Shown in pieces: positions 1-6,412 of a stretch of 10,472 nt of DNA. The first letter of the stretch is position 1. Each line of letters starts with the position of its first letter. The translations under genes and the position numbers were made by a program. The notes beneath the pieces were generated by a model. It searched no databases. It saw only the letters and a list, made by a program, of their open reading frames with translations, and had not been told where the DNA came from. This DNA is from Fischerella sp. (GTDB lineage: Bacteria; Cyanobacteriota; Cyanobacteriia; Cyanobacteriales; Nostocaceae). The stretch covers positions 1 to 10,472 of the forward strand of contig JANZYY010000141.1 of assembly GCA_026419705.1 (NCBI GenBank). Reading direction: 5' to 3'.

Positions 1-322
1 ACCAAGTGCTTACTAAAATTAAAACAGATATCAGATACAGAGGATTAATGCTTGGTGTATTGGTAATCCAAGCATCTAACCAAGCAATACCGATCTTAGG
101 TTGGGCATTAGGATTAGTTAAGCTCTGCAAAAAAGAAAGTAGAAAACCAATACTAACACCTTCAAAAGTTGCTGCTAGGAAAGAAAAAACAACAGCTAGA
201 ATTGCTATTTTACGGAAGTGTTTAAATTCTTGTAATATTAAATAGTTTTCCTGCCAGAAATTGGTAGTTTTAACCAAACTCTTAATGAGGTTGCGGATTG
301 GCTTGGAAACTCTCAGATGCAT
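1..322 (-). CDS. hepA: HepA-like ABC exporter, N-terminal part (gene continues beyond the window)
   Basis: Only the first 107 codons are present. From the ATG at 322 the protein begins MHLRVSKPIRN. A strongly hydrophobic stretch lies at about residues 37-66 (ILAVVFSFLAATFEGVSIGF) and a second starts at about 94, as in the membrane domain of a type IV ABC exporter half-transporter. The ATPase domain would lie outside the window. From memory, the segment through residues 50-75 (ATFEGVSIGFLLSFLQ, then a TNPNAQP loop) closely resembles cyanobacterial HepA proteins, which deposit the heterocyst envelope polysaccharide. The position directly after a hepC-like gene supports this. In-frame ATGs at 346 and 343 are alternative starts; I chose 322 because MHLRVSKPIR matches the usual HepA N-terminus as I remember it. 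No good Shine-Dalgarno supports any of them. The ABC exporter call is firm. The specific HepA assignment rests on remembered similarity plus synteny. Confidence 0.8.
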   Translation of the reverse strand, partial: MHLRVSKPIRNLIKSLVKTTNFWQENYLILQEFKHFRKIAILAVVFSFLAATFEGVSIGFLLSFLQSLTNPNAQPKIGIAWLDAWITNTPSINPLYLISVLILVSTW

Positions 323-407
323 GGGTATATCTTCTAAGATCATCATTGACAAGGCAGAACAGAATGCTTGAATTTATATATATGAATTGATTGATAGAGC
401 AATATTA

Positions 408-454
408 CTATGCTCGCGCTTGCAAGCCTTGGCATTGCAAGCCATCGCGCATAG
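408..454 (-). repeat. Nested hairpin between hepC and hepA
   Basis: Three nested inverted segments fold this 47-nt stretch: CTATG (408-412) with CATAG (450-454), CGCG (415-418) with CGCG (446-449), and TTGCAA (420-425) with TTGCAA (435-440). TTGCAAGCC also occurs as a direct repeat (420-428 and 435-443). It lies in the 250-nt gap between the hepC stop and the hepA start. On the coding strand no T-run follows, so it is not a classical terminator. It could be a dispersed palindromic repeat, an mRNA processing or attenuation structure, or part of the hepA upstream control region. Confidence 0.5.
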
Positions 455-572
455 TGTAGCTCTCATCAACACATTTTTACGAGATTTGCTTTGGCAGTCC
501 AAGCATAATAGCTCTGTATAAATTGAGTAGTAAGCTTGGTGCTGAAATTAACTTCACTACCCAATCAGTCAG

Positions 573-1391
573 TTACAGAGCTTGGCTATCTAAAGGCAAT
601 AGTCCCGATTCTGGTTCTACCTGCCATGAATTAACGATCCCTGGTAGCTTATTTAGTTGTCCTTGCCTGTCTGAGTTTAGTTGCATCGCTTCCGTCAAGG
701 TCAAGCAACGCGGTCCTGTCAAACTCATTTCACCGCGCAGCACATTCAACAACAACGGTAGATTTTGAAATCCGTATCTCTGCATCCAACGTCCTAAAAC
801 AGTGATATCTTGCTCACCTTCGCAAAGCTCAAGAGAAGCTGCTTCACGAACATTGAGGTGTGTTTTTTGGTTGGTCGCAGTTGTACGGAACTTGAACATT
901 CTAAACAACCTACCCCGTTCTCCAACACGCCACTCCTGCTCCAAAATTTGTCCCGGAGAATACAAGTGCATTAGCCACACCAACCCCAGGATGAGTGGAC
1001 TCATTGCTAGCAGAAACACTAAGGCAGCTATCCAATCTGCCATGCGCTTTAAATGCTTCAAAATTAAGCTTTGCGGTTTTCGTTTCTGTCCAGATGGTAC
1101 ACGCAAATATATCGGCTTTGACGCTTTTTCGCAGGCATTAGCCCAAAAGTTTAATCTTGCTTCTCCTAACTTGGGATCTATGCGAACTAAGTTTATTGGA
1201 GAGTGCTTTAAGCACTCCACCAAGTATTGTTCGTCATCTAACGATGCTATGTATGGCTGTTTAATTTGCCCAACAGGCTTAACTAAAAGTTGATTCCGCC
1301 GCCACACAAGCGTGCAGTATGAGTAGGAATCCTTGTGTTGCTGGCCAGCAGTGTAGCGATCGTGTAATGTTGAAATAATCGAGGTAGTCAT
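573..1391 (-). CDS. hepC: HepC-like bacterial sugar transferase (phosphoglycosyl transferase fold)
   Basis: This 272-aa protein has an unassigned N-terminal domain (residues 1-110) followed by a bacterial sugar transferase domain (PF02397 type). Visible marks are LKRMADW (114-120), a hydrophobic helix with a central SP (117-145) typical of the re-entrant membrane helix of monotopic phosphoglycosyl transferases, WRVGERGRLF.MFKFRT (154-170), ITVLGRWMQRYG (196-207), NVLRGEMSLTGPR (216-228) and a late LPGIVNSWQVE. The family transfers a sugar-1-phosphate to undecaprenyl phosphate to start a repeat unit. The canonical DELPQ motif here reads QNLPL (209-213), so both catalytic acidic residues are missing; I checked the codons, which are CAA AAT. 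Position directly before hepA matches hepC in Anabaena PCC 7120, which is genetically required for the envelope polysaccharide. The ATG at 1391 has no clear Shine-Dalgarno. A 492-nt antisense open frame across it is a shadow. Confidence 0.82.
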   Translation of the reverse strand: MTTSIISTLHDRYTAGQQHKDSYSYCTLVWRRNQLLVKPVGQIKQPYIASLDDEQYLVECLKHSPINLVRIDPKLGEARLNFWANACEKASKPIYLRVPSGQKRKPQSLILKHLKRMADWIAALVFLLAMSPLILGLVWLMHLYSPGQILEQEWRVGERGRLFRMFKFRTTATNQKTHLNVREAASLELCEGEQDITVLGRWMQRYGFQNLPLLLNVLRGEMSLTGPRCLTLTEAMQLNSDRQGQLNKLPGIVNSWQVEPESGLLPLDSQAL

Positions 1392-2003
1392 AATGTATTG
1401 ACAGTTAATATATGAAGGTAGATTGCTTACCTAATATCAAAGACTATTGAGCAAAAGAATTTGAGCCGTACTTGCTTTTGTACCAGGAAAAAATCTGGAA
1501 TCAATTAAGCAGGTAAGACAGAATTGATGATCTTGTATTCTTCTACAGCTGTTGCTTGTTAGTTTCCAGATTTTAGGGGATGAATATCTATTAATACTTA
1601 AAGAGATTAATGTTTGTTGGTATTTTTGGTGTCTCTAATAAATTTTCATTTCGGACTTTGAATTTTGATGACAATGTGCTTCAATATCTAGGATATAAGA
1701 ATCGGTAGAAATAGCAGACGTAAAAAGAGATTCTTTATTCACTCTTTAAATAGCTTGTGCCTTTCTGCTGTGATTATTAAGTTCCTATGAATCAGCTAAA
1801 AAGCAAAATTATAACAATTACCTTTTATAATCTTAAATTAGCGTTTAACACAATCTCAATTATGAGCAATTATGAGAAACCAAGAAAGCAGTTGTACGAA
1901 GGATTAAACTTCTGTTGATTTCATGTTTTTCATGTCATGCTTTCGTGCTTACTTAGATTTCAATATAGCTATTTATCTTTTATCCAAAAAAGCATAACTT
2001 TTT
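1392..2003. other. 612-nt AT-rich non-coding region upstream of hepC
   Basis: I find no convincing gene on either strand; minus-strand open frames here are of the order of ten codons. The stretch is AT-rich and lies just before hepC. A TATAAT-like hexamer sits at 1808-1813 (minus strand), with no convincing -35 partner. A GGTA-N7-TACC inverted repeat sits at 1417-1431, about 26 nt before the hepC start. Work on Anabaena PCC 7120 showed that hepA expression depends on sequences 5' of the gene, so a long regulatory leader is plausible, but nothing here proves a promoter. Confidence 0.4.
1808..1813 (-). promoter_or_regulatory. Possible -10 element (TATAAT) upstream of hepC
   Basis: A perfect TATAAT hexamer reads on the minus strand within an AT-rich stretch, about 417 nt before the hepC start. 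A poor TTTAAG lies 18 nt upstream of it. In DNA this AT-rich a chance match is likely, so this is a weak candidate only. Confidence 0.15.
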
Positions 2004-2126
2004 CTAAAAGACTGGAAAATTATGAAATCCTTCAAGATTAGGAATTGTACTGATGTCTTCCGCAGTCATAACGGCGGCGGGCGCTTGTCTGTAAAAAAAA
2101 TAATACACTGAAATTGCAAGTAGCAT
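2004..2126 (-). CDS. Possible 40-aa single-pass membrane peptide, function unknown
   Basis: This short open frame encodes 40 residues from the ATG at 2126: a hydrophobic aromatic start (MLLAISVYYFFY), then RQAPAAVMTAED and a tail ending GFHNFPVF before TAG. The frame is open upstream to 2165, and the hydrophobic run extends before the ATG as LQILGW, so the helix would be complete only with a non-standard start or if this is the tail of a decayed gene. There is no Shine-Dalgarno. It starts 92 nt after the wzc-like stop and could be co-transcribed with it. For: sharp hydrophobic-to-polar organisation and sensible amino-acid composition. Against: no recognised family, no ribosome site, and the small size. 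It could also be a C-terminal remnant of a lost membrane protein. Confidence 0.35.
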   Translation of the reverse strand: MLLAISVYYFFYRQAPAAVMTAEDISTIPNLEGFHNFPVF

Positions 2127-2140
2127 CCAACCAAGAATTT

Positions 2141-2178
2141 GGAGGGTAGTTAAGCATCTAAAAGCTTAACTGCGCTCC
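2141..2178 (-). terminator. Strong hairpin after the wzc-like gene (terminator-like, no T-run)
   Basis: GTAGTTAAGC (2146-2155) pairs with GCTTAACTGC (2164-2173) around an 8-nt loop, with one G-T wobble. The stem extends outward through GGAG/CTCC (2141-2144 with 2175-2178) past one mismatch, giving a stem of about 14 pairs. It lies 40-78 nt beyond the wzc-like stop codon. No U-tract follows on the coding strand, so intrinsic termination is uncertain. An mRNA-stabilising or processing hairpin is equally possible. Confidence 0.5.
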
Positions 2179-2195
2179 TAATCTACCCTAAGTTT

Positions 2196-2205
2196 GTAGT
2201 TAAGC
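2196..2205 (-). repeat. Third copy of the GTAGTTAAGC repeat
   Basis: This is an exact direct copy of the left arm of the hairpin at 2146-2155, placed 14-23 nt after the wzc-like stop codon. In the transcript it reads GCTTAACTAC and can pair with the same GCAGTTAAGC segment (2164-2173) used by the other hairpin. Two alternative, mutually exclusive stems are therefore possible. Confidence 0.5.
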
Positions 2206-2218
2206 AGGAAAAATCCGG

Positions 2219-4447
2219 TTATTTTTCCATGGCCTGTTGCAGTGCAAGTACCTGTTGTTTTGAATAAGGTATGTAAGTGCTCTCAGAGTTTGATACTCCA
2301 TTCGCCACAATACCAATCAGGTTTAACCGATTGAGCATGGCTGTAGCTTGTGCCAGTTGGGCTTTTGTCACCTTACCAATACTTGCTACCATTACGACAC
2401 TATGACAAGATGAAGCTGTAAGTAGGGCATCGACCAAACCTAAAACTGGAGGAGCATCTACAATTACCAAATCATAGTTCTCTTCAAAAGCTGCCATCAA
2501 TTCCTCCATCCGAGGAGAACTCAACAAATTGGCTGGGTCAGCTGGTGTTGGTCCGGCAGTCAAAATATCAATGTAGGATGAACCGGAAGATGGAATACTA
2601 ATTTGGTTGGGAAGAGTAGACTCACTTACCAGTAGAGTAGAAAGTCCCTGTTCGTTGGGAAGATTGAGTTGTTTGTGCAGATTGGGGGCGCGCAAGTTAG
2701 CATCGATAAGTAGCACTCGTTTGTGCAAGCGAGCAGCACTCATTGCCAAACCCAGTGCTAAACCTGATTTGCTATCATCGGGTAATGCCGAAGTCACCAT
2801 CAGAGATTTGAACGTGGAAACTGAATTCACAAGCTCAATATTTTTATAAATCAGATCCAGCGATTCCCAGCGTGGTGGAGATTGCAGTACCTGAATTGTC
2901 CAAGGTGCGAGCACCTCTGGCTTACCGAAAGGTAACTTGAATAGTGATTCTCTTGCTTTGGCTGGGGGTAATTTGGGGGTGGTTCCTAACACTGGTAAGG
3001 CAAGTTGTTTTTCTAGTTCAGCAGTGGTATGAACGGAATCATCAGATGCATCACGAATAAAAGCAACAACAGCTCCCAACATCAATCCAACTACTGCACC
3101 CAACATGAGATTTTGCTGGAGATTCGGACCTAAAAAAGAACCTTTGCGGGGTTCTTCCACCATTTGCCAGTTAAATCCACCTTTGGCGAGTTCTTGTCGT
3201 AAATCTTGTTCTGCTTTCAACAGTTGCTGCAACCTTTCACGATTAAGTTGGATCTGGGGTTGTAAGCGACCGTACTCAGCTAACTTCGCTGGGAAGCTTT
3301 TGAGTTCCTCACGCACTTGTTTTTCTTTCTGCACTAAAGTTTGGTCGCGAGCTGCTAAAGCGAGTAGATTTGTTTGTGTTTCTACTAACTGACTGGCGAG
3401 ATTAAGATCGATTTGACCAAACTGCCCTTGTTGGAGTGGACTCTCCCCTTGTTGAGCGATCGCATCCCCAGATTGATCTCCTAAAGCGCGTCCGGCTTCT
3501 TGTTGCAACAATGCTAATTGGCTCTGACGTTGCTCCAGTAATTTTTGCACTTGAGGAGTTTCATCGGTGAAACGCAAACGTTCCTGTGCTAAAGCCAGCT
3601 CTGTTTTTTGGACTTCGTTCAGTAACGCTTGGTAGCGAGTGGACTGACTCAGACGAGAAGCAACCAAAGCATTTTTCGGATTGCGGTTCAGTTGTTGTTG
3701 CAAGGATGCATAGCGGGCCCTTGCTTCCTCAAACTGAGAACGAGTTGTGCGCCTTTCTTGGAGAATGTTATTTAAATTATCTTCTAAAACTTTTGCCTGT
3801 GCCTCAGGATCGATTAAATTCTGCGATCTGCGGAAACGCTGCAAGTTTGCCTCTGCAGCATTCAGTTCGTTAGTTACTTTCGCTATTTGTTCTCTTACAA
3901 CTCTAAGACCTTTTTTTAAACGCTCATCTTGCTGTTCTCTGTTATATTCCAGGTAAACTTGTTGTAATACCTTTAAAACTCTTTGTGTTTTCTCTGGATC
4001 TGTATCGGTGAATTCTGCTTGGAAAATGTTAGTGGGCAGATCGTCTTCTTTTGTTCTTAACTGATTTAAAACTAAAGCAGCCTGTATGTGCTCCGCAGTA
4101 ATGTCCGGATACTCTGGCTTGAGTCTCTCAGCTGCTTTTTGCAGAAGTTTAGAACTCTGCATCAAGTTGAGTTGGGTGGCAGTATCTATCTCAACGCTAG
4201 AGTCGATAAACCTATTTTCTTCAGCGCCTCCCTGTGGGTTGCCTTTGTAGTTTGGTTCTACCAACAACTGCATTGAGCTTTTGTAAGTTGGTGGTGTTTT
4301 TTTCGTTATGACGGCCGCAATAGCAATAGAAGCAACAAATACTACCAAAAACCAAGGAAATCGGCGGATTAAAACCGCGAATATTTGCCCATAACCCGGT
4401 TCTGTTTCAGTAACTGGATTGACATAGGGACTCAGACTAGATTGCAT
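2219..4447 (-). CDS. Wzc/Wzz-type polysaccharide co-polymerase with BY-kinase-like domain (degenerate P-loop)
   Basis: The 742-aa protein sits in the inner membrane and should control chain length and export of the polysaccharide. Numbering is from the ATG. A Wzz domain spans about 17-110 with the first membrane helix at 30-48 (PWFLVVFVASIAIAAVI). Long Gln/Glu/Arg-rich coiled coils follow (about 155-325 and 370-425), then a GNVR-like segment with a second helix at about 446-464. A CpsD/CapB-like ATPase domain fills 530-742. Its P-loop reads SALPDDSKSG (553-562): the Lys (560) and Ser remain, but the usual PGEGKST glycines are Asp and Ser. Walker A' is LLIDANLR (580-587) with Asn for the second Asp. 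Walker B is VIVDAPP (661-667). Only two tyrosines (725, 728) remain near the C-terminus instead of a cluster. A GTG at 4450 (9 nt from GAGGA at 4460-4464) is an alternative start. It lies 27 nt after the preceding glycosyltransferase, so the two are probably one operon. Confidence 0.9.
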   Translation of the reverse strand: MQSSLSPYVNPVTETEPGYGQIFAVLIRRFPWFLVVFVASIAIAAVITKKTPPTYKSSMQLLVEPNYKGNPQGGAEENRFIDSSVEIDTATQLNLMQSSKLLQKAAERLKPEYPDITAEHIQAALVLNQLRTKEDDLPTNIFQAEFTDTDPEKTQRVLKVLQQVYLEYNREQQDERLKKGLRVVREQIAKVTNELNAAEANLQRFRRSQNLIDPEAQAKVLEDNLNNILQERRTTRSQFEEARARYASLQQQLNRNPKNALVASRLSQSTRYQALLNEVQKTELALAQERLRFTDETPQVQKLLEQRQSQLALLQQEAGRALGDQSGDAIAQQGESPLQQGQFGQIDLNLASQLVETQTNLLALAARDQTLVQKEKQVREELKSFPAKLAEYGRLQPQIQLNRERLQQLLKAEQDLRQELAKGGFNWQMVEEPRKGSFLGPNLQQNLMLGAVVGLMLGAVVAFIRDASDDSVHTTAELEKQLALPVLGTTPKLPPAKARESLFKLPFGKPEVLAPWTIQVLQSPPRWESLDLIYKNIELVNSVSTFKSLMVTSALPDDSKSGLALGLAMSAARLHKRVLLIDANLRAPNLHKQLNLPNEQGLSTLLVSESTLPNQISIPSSGSSYIDILTAGPTPADPANLLSSPRMEELMAAFEENYDLVIVDAPPVLGLVDALLTASSCHSVVMVASIGKVTKAQLAQATAMLNRLNLIGIVANGVSNSESTYIPYSKQQVLALQQAMEK
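3456..3463. repeat. HIP1 octamer GCGATCGC (inside the wzc-like gene)
   Basis: This is a perfect copy of the highly iterated palindrome of cyanobacterial genomes. Further perfect copies lie at 5766-5773 (intergenic), 9054-9061 and 9177-9184 (inside the oxidoreductase gene). Four in about 10.5 kb is far above chance and supports a cyanobacterial host. Confidence 0.95.
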
Positions 4448-4474
4448 CACGTTTACTATTCCTCAGCTAATCAA

Positions 4475-5575
4475 TTAAACGAGTGATGAATTGAAGTTAC
4501 AAGTTTGGTTAATAACTTGTTCGACTTTACTAAAGAAGGCTTGTTCTGAGAAATTTGATACTGCATAATTACGAATATAATCGTAATCCCAAGTTATTTC
4601 CCTGGCTTCTAGTAACGCAGATTGTATAGATTCAGGTGTTTGCCTCTTAAAAAAGACCCCGGTTTTACCAGGTACTTGAGTATCTAATACTCCACCTGCA
4701 CCATAGGCAATCACTGGTGTTCCACTGGCATTTGCCTCTACTGGAACTAACCCATAGTCTTCTAAAGCTGCTACTATAACTGACTTAGCTTTAGCAAATA
4801 ACTGCGTACGTTCGGCATCTGTGACGTGTCCTAAAAACTCTATATTGCTCAAGGCTCTAGACTGTAAGCGCTCTCGCTCTGGCCCATTTCCTGATATTAG
4901 TAGTCGCCACCCCAGCCAATTAAAGGCTTCGATTATTATATCAAGACGCTTGTAGCCGATCATTCGAGCGGAGGCAAGGTAGTAATCTTCTTTGGTATCT
5001 GCAAAAACGAATTTACTTGTATCTATGGGATAATTAATAACAATGGCTTGCTTGGCGTAAGTCTGTTTGATGCGACGAGCTACAACACTGGAGTTGGCTA
5101 TGTAAAGATCTGGTTCTTGTGCATATGTGAGATCCACCTTTCTCATGACTTGGAAGACTTGTTCGATGAGAGGAGCAAAATATCGATAGTCTCCGTACTC
5201 ACGTAAATAGGTTTCTGTATCCCACAAAAAACGGGTGATATTGTGACAAAAACAAATATGCTTGGCTGAAGGTTTTTTGCGTACCGCCTTAGCAAAACTG
5301 GTGCTACTACTGATAATCAAATCGTAGTCTTGTAAATCCAAAGCACGAAAGGCAGGAAAATAGAAAGGAGCCATGAGGCGAAAATGTTTAGCCGCACCAG
5401 GAATATTCTGTAAGAAGGTTGTGTTGACGATTCGCTCACCTAGATCGATAGTTTGCTCAGGGTCGTATACTGAGGTGTATATGTCTGCTTGAGGGTAGCG
5501 TTTGCAGAGTAATTCAAAGACCCTTTCTGCGCCCCCTTTCTGGGTTAAGTAATCATGTACTAAAGCAATTTTCAT
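4475..5575 (-). CDS. GT4-family glycosyltransferase
   Basis: This 366-aa GT-B retaining glycosyltransferase belongs to group 1/GT4 and probably adds a hexose (mannose-type activity is common in close relatives) from an NDP-sugar to the lipid-linked repeat unit at the cytoplasmic face. The N-terminal acceptor domain opens MKIALVHDYL with the typical KGGAER motif (13-18). The C-terminal nucleotide-sugar domain shows GYKRLD (207-212), LLISGNGPE (225-233), FLGHVTD (247-253) and an intact EX7E pair, E272-DYGLVPV-E280, followed by ASGTPVIAYGAGG. The frame can be read further upstream to a GTG at 5617, but the ATG at 5575 has an AAGGA ribosome site (5581-5585) 5 nt away and matches the family N-terminus. 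The co-polymerase gene starts 27 nt downstream, so they are probably co-transcribed. The substrate cannot be read from sequence. Confidence 0.9.
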   Translation of the reverse strand: MKIALVHDYLTQKGGAERVFELLCKRYPQADIYTSVYDPEQTIDLGERIVNTTFLQNIPGAAKHFRLMAPFYFPAFRALDLQDYDLIISSSTSFAKAVRKKPSAKHICFCHNITRFLWDTETYLREYGDYRYFAPLIEQVFQVMRKVDLTYAQEPDLYIANSSVVARRIKQTYAKQAIVINYPIDTSKFVFADTKEDYYLASARMIGYKRLDIIIEAFNWLGWRLLISGNGPERERLQSRALSNIEFLGHVTDAERTQLFAKAKSVIVAALEDYGLVPVEANASGTPVIAYGAGGVLDTQVPGKTGVFFKRQTPESIQSALLEAREITWDYDYIRNYAVSNFSEQAFFSKVEQVINQTCNFNSSLV

Positions 5576-5765
5576 AGTATTCCTTGTGAATTTACTCCAT
5601 ACAACAGCTACACTCACCGCTTAGCCATTTACCCATCGTTGTTTTTAATACAGTTTGTCAACAGAGAAATCCTGAAATGGTTTTTAAGATTTAAAAAAAA
5701 TAGTTGTAAGTGTCCGGATTTTGTGAAGTTTTGATGAATATCTATCCTTCCGTCAGAATCATCAG

Positions 5766-5773
5766 GCGATCGC
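5766..5773. repeat. HIP1 octamer GCGATCGC (intergenic)
   Basis: A perfect HIP1 palindrome lies in the gap before the GT4 gene, beyond the end of the pseudogene remnant. Confidence 0.95.
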
Positions 5774-5821
5774 ACTTAATCATAGGTATGAACTTCACCC
5801 CATGCTGCCGAAACCGTTCCA

Positions 5822-6021
5822 TTCCTCTCGGCTGGTCAAAATAGGGTTTTTTGCCGACTTGGAGCATCCAAATCCAATCAAGATCCACCTAGATAGATTC
5901 CGATCGACAATTGATCGTACTTTTCAGACACTCCTATCAGTGAGTGGTAGAGTAACGTGGGCAGTAGTTTGTCGAGCAGCAGCATCAACGGTTTTGTGAT
6001 TAGCGCTTTGAAAGTCTTCAT
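5822..6021 (-). pseudogene. Decayed N-terminal remnant of a carbohydrate-active gene (GINT1-N-like beta-propeller family)
   Basis: From an ATG at 6021, preceded by AAGGA (6032-6036), 47 codons are open: MKTFKALITKP, a leucine-rich stretch, then SEKYDQLSIGIYLGGS and TGA (5878-5880). The same frame continues after the stop as LDLDAPSRQ, and a neighbouring frame then gives KNPILTSRE. Joined, these read like the conserved start of a family common in cyanobacterial polysaccharide clusters, whose pattern I recall as xIGIYxGxSPxxLxxPxxxxNPVLTxxD. It has been annotated through the N-terminal domain of glucosamine inositolphosphorylceramide transferase. One stop and one frameshift therefore interrupt it, and I cannot follow homology past about 5822. 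The remnant lies in the same direction as, and between, the two glycosyltransferases. The family call is from memory; the broken frame is seen directly. Confidence 0.5.
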
Positions 6022-6148
6022 GTCGAAATTTTCCTTGAATTGAGGGAAAAAGTTTAGTATTATATGATGTTGTTTACCAGAACTTTAAATTGCTTTTATA
6101 AACTCGTAATCAAATATCCTGGTTGCCACTGTGTTTCTAGGAATATTC

Positions 6149-6164
6149 ATCCACACCTGTGGAT
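6149..6164. repeat. Small inverted repeat ATCCACA-CC-TGTGGAT
   Basis: Seven-base perfect arms flank a CC centre. An overlapping alternative pairing, CCTGTG (6156-6161) with CACAGG (6173-6178), is also possible. The function is unknown; it could be a protein-binding palindrome or chance. Confidence 0.3.
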
Positions 6165-6267
6165 ATGTTTAACACAGGCTTCCATTATTTGTGTAGAGAT
6201 TTCGTGAAAATTGCGTATATTTAGATACGATATATCTTTATTATCTCATGTAGAGAATAATCTCATG

Positions 6268-6412
6268 TAGAGACGCGAAATTTCGCGTCTCGGCGTTGCG
6301 GAATTTAGGGATGAAATAATGAACCGCATTAGACGCAAAGTACACGAAGAAGAGGTTTTAATAGAGAAATACAAGAAAATCATCCCGCATTTATGCAACA
6401 CCCGCGTCTCTA
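6268..6412. mobile_element. 145-bp MITE-like foldback element flanked by TA
   Basis: The two ends are inverted copies. The left arm reads TAGAGACGCG (6268-6277), later GTTGC (6295-6299) and GGGATGA (6308-6314). The right arm, read on the opposite strand, has TAGAGACGCG (6403-6412), GTTGC and GGGATGA in the same order and with the same 8-base spacing between the last two. The left arm is longer because it includes a perfect 22-bp palindrome, GAGACGCGAAA and its complement (6270-6291). TA at both ends would fit a TA target duplication of IS630/mariner style. There is no transposase. Just outside, TCTCATGTAGAGA occurs twice (6244-6256 and 6261-6273). Confidence 0.55.
6270..6291. repeat. Perfect 22-bp palindrome within the foldback
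   Basis: GAGACGCGAAA is followed immediately by its reverse complement. As I recall, palindromes built on GAGACGCG are dispersed in many copies through Nostocales intergenic regions. Here the palindrome sits in one arm only of the larger foldback. Confidence 0.8.

Noticed and set aside
6..245. Plus-strand open frame of 79 codons
   Set aside because: It is antisense to the hepA-like coding sequence, whose minus-strand translation shows clear transporter membrane helices.
523..768. Plus-strand open frame of 81 codons over the hepC 3' end
   Set aside because: Mostly antisense to hepC, with unremarkable composition and no ribosome site that I can see.
802..1293. Plus-strand open frame of 163 codons
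   Set aside because: It lies wholly antisense to hepC and shows no domain; the minus-strand frame has the sugar-transferase motifs.
1417..1431. GGTA-N7-TACC as an NtcA site upstream of hepC
   Set aside because: The NtcA consensus is GTA-N8-TAC; the spacing here is 7, and no -10 box sits at the required distance. Kept only as an inverted repeat.
5576..5617. Extended start (GTG at 5617) for the 366-aa glycosyltransferase
   Set aside because: The added 14 residues do not match the family N-terminus, whereas the ATG at 5575 has an AAGGA site 5 nt upstream.
5742..5886. Minus-strand open frame with GKKPYFDQPRGMERF and a HIP1 site, ending ILTEG
   Set aside because: It reads like protein, but it overlaps the remnant in another frame, has no recognisable family and no good start. 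The IGIY/NPILT pattern in the other frames fits a known family better.
5802..5999. Plus-strand open frame of 65 codons
   Set aside because: Antisense to the pseudogene remnant; no motif and no ribosome site.
6149..6178. TGTGGATA/TCATCCACA as DnaA boxes of an origin
   Set aside because: Only one imperfect pair is present, with no cluster of boxes and no dnaA or dnaN nearby.
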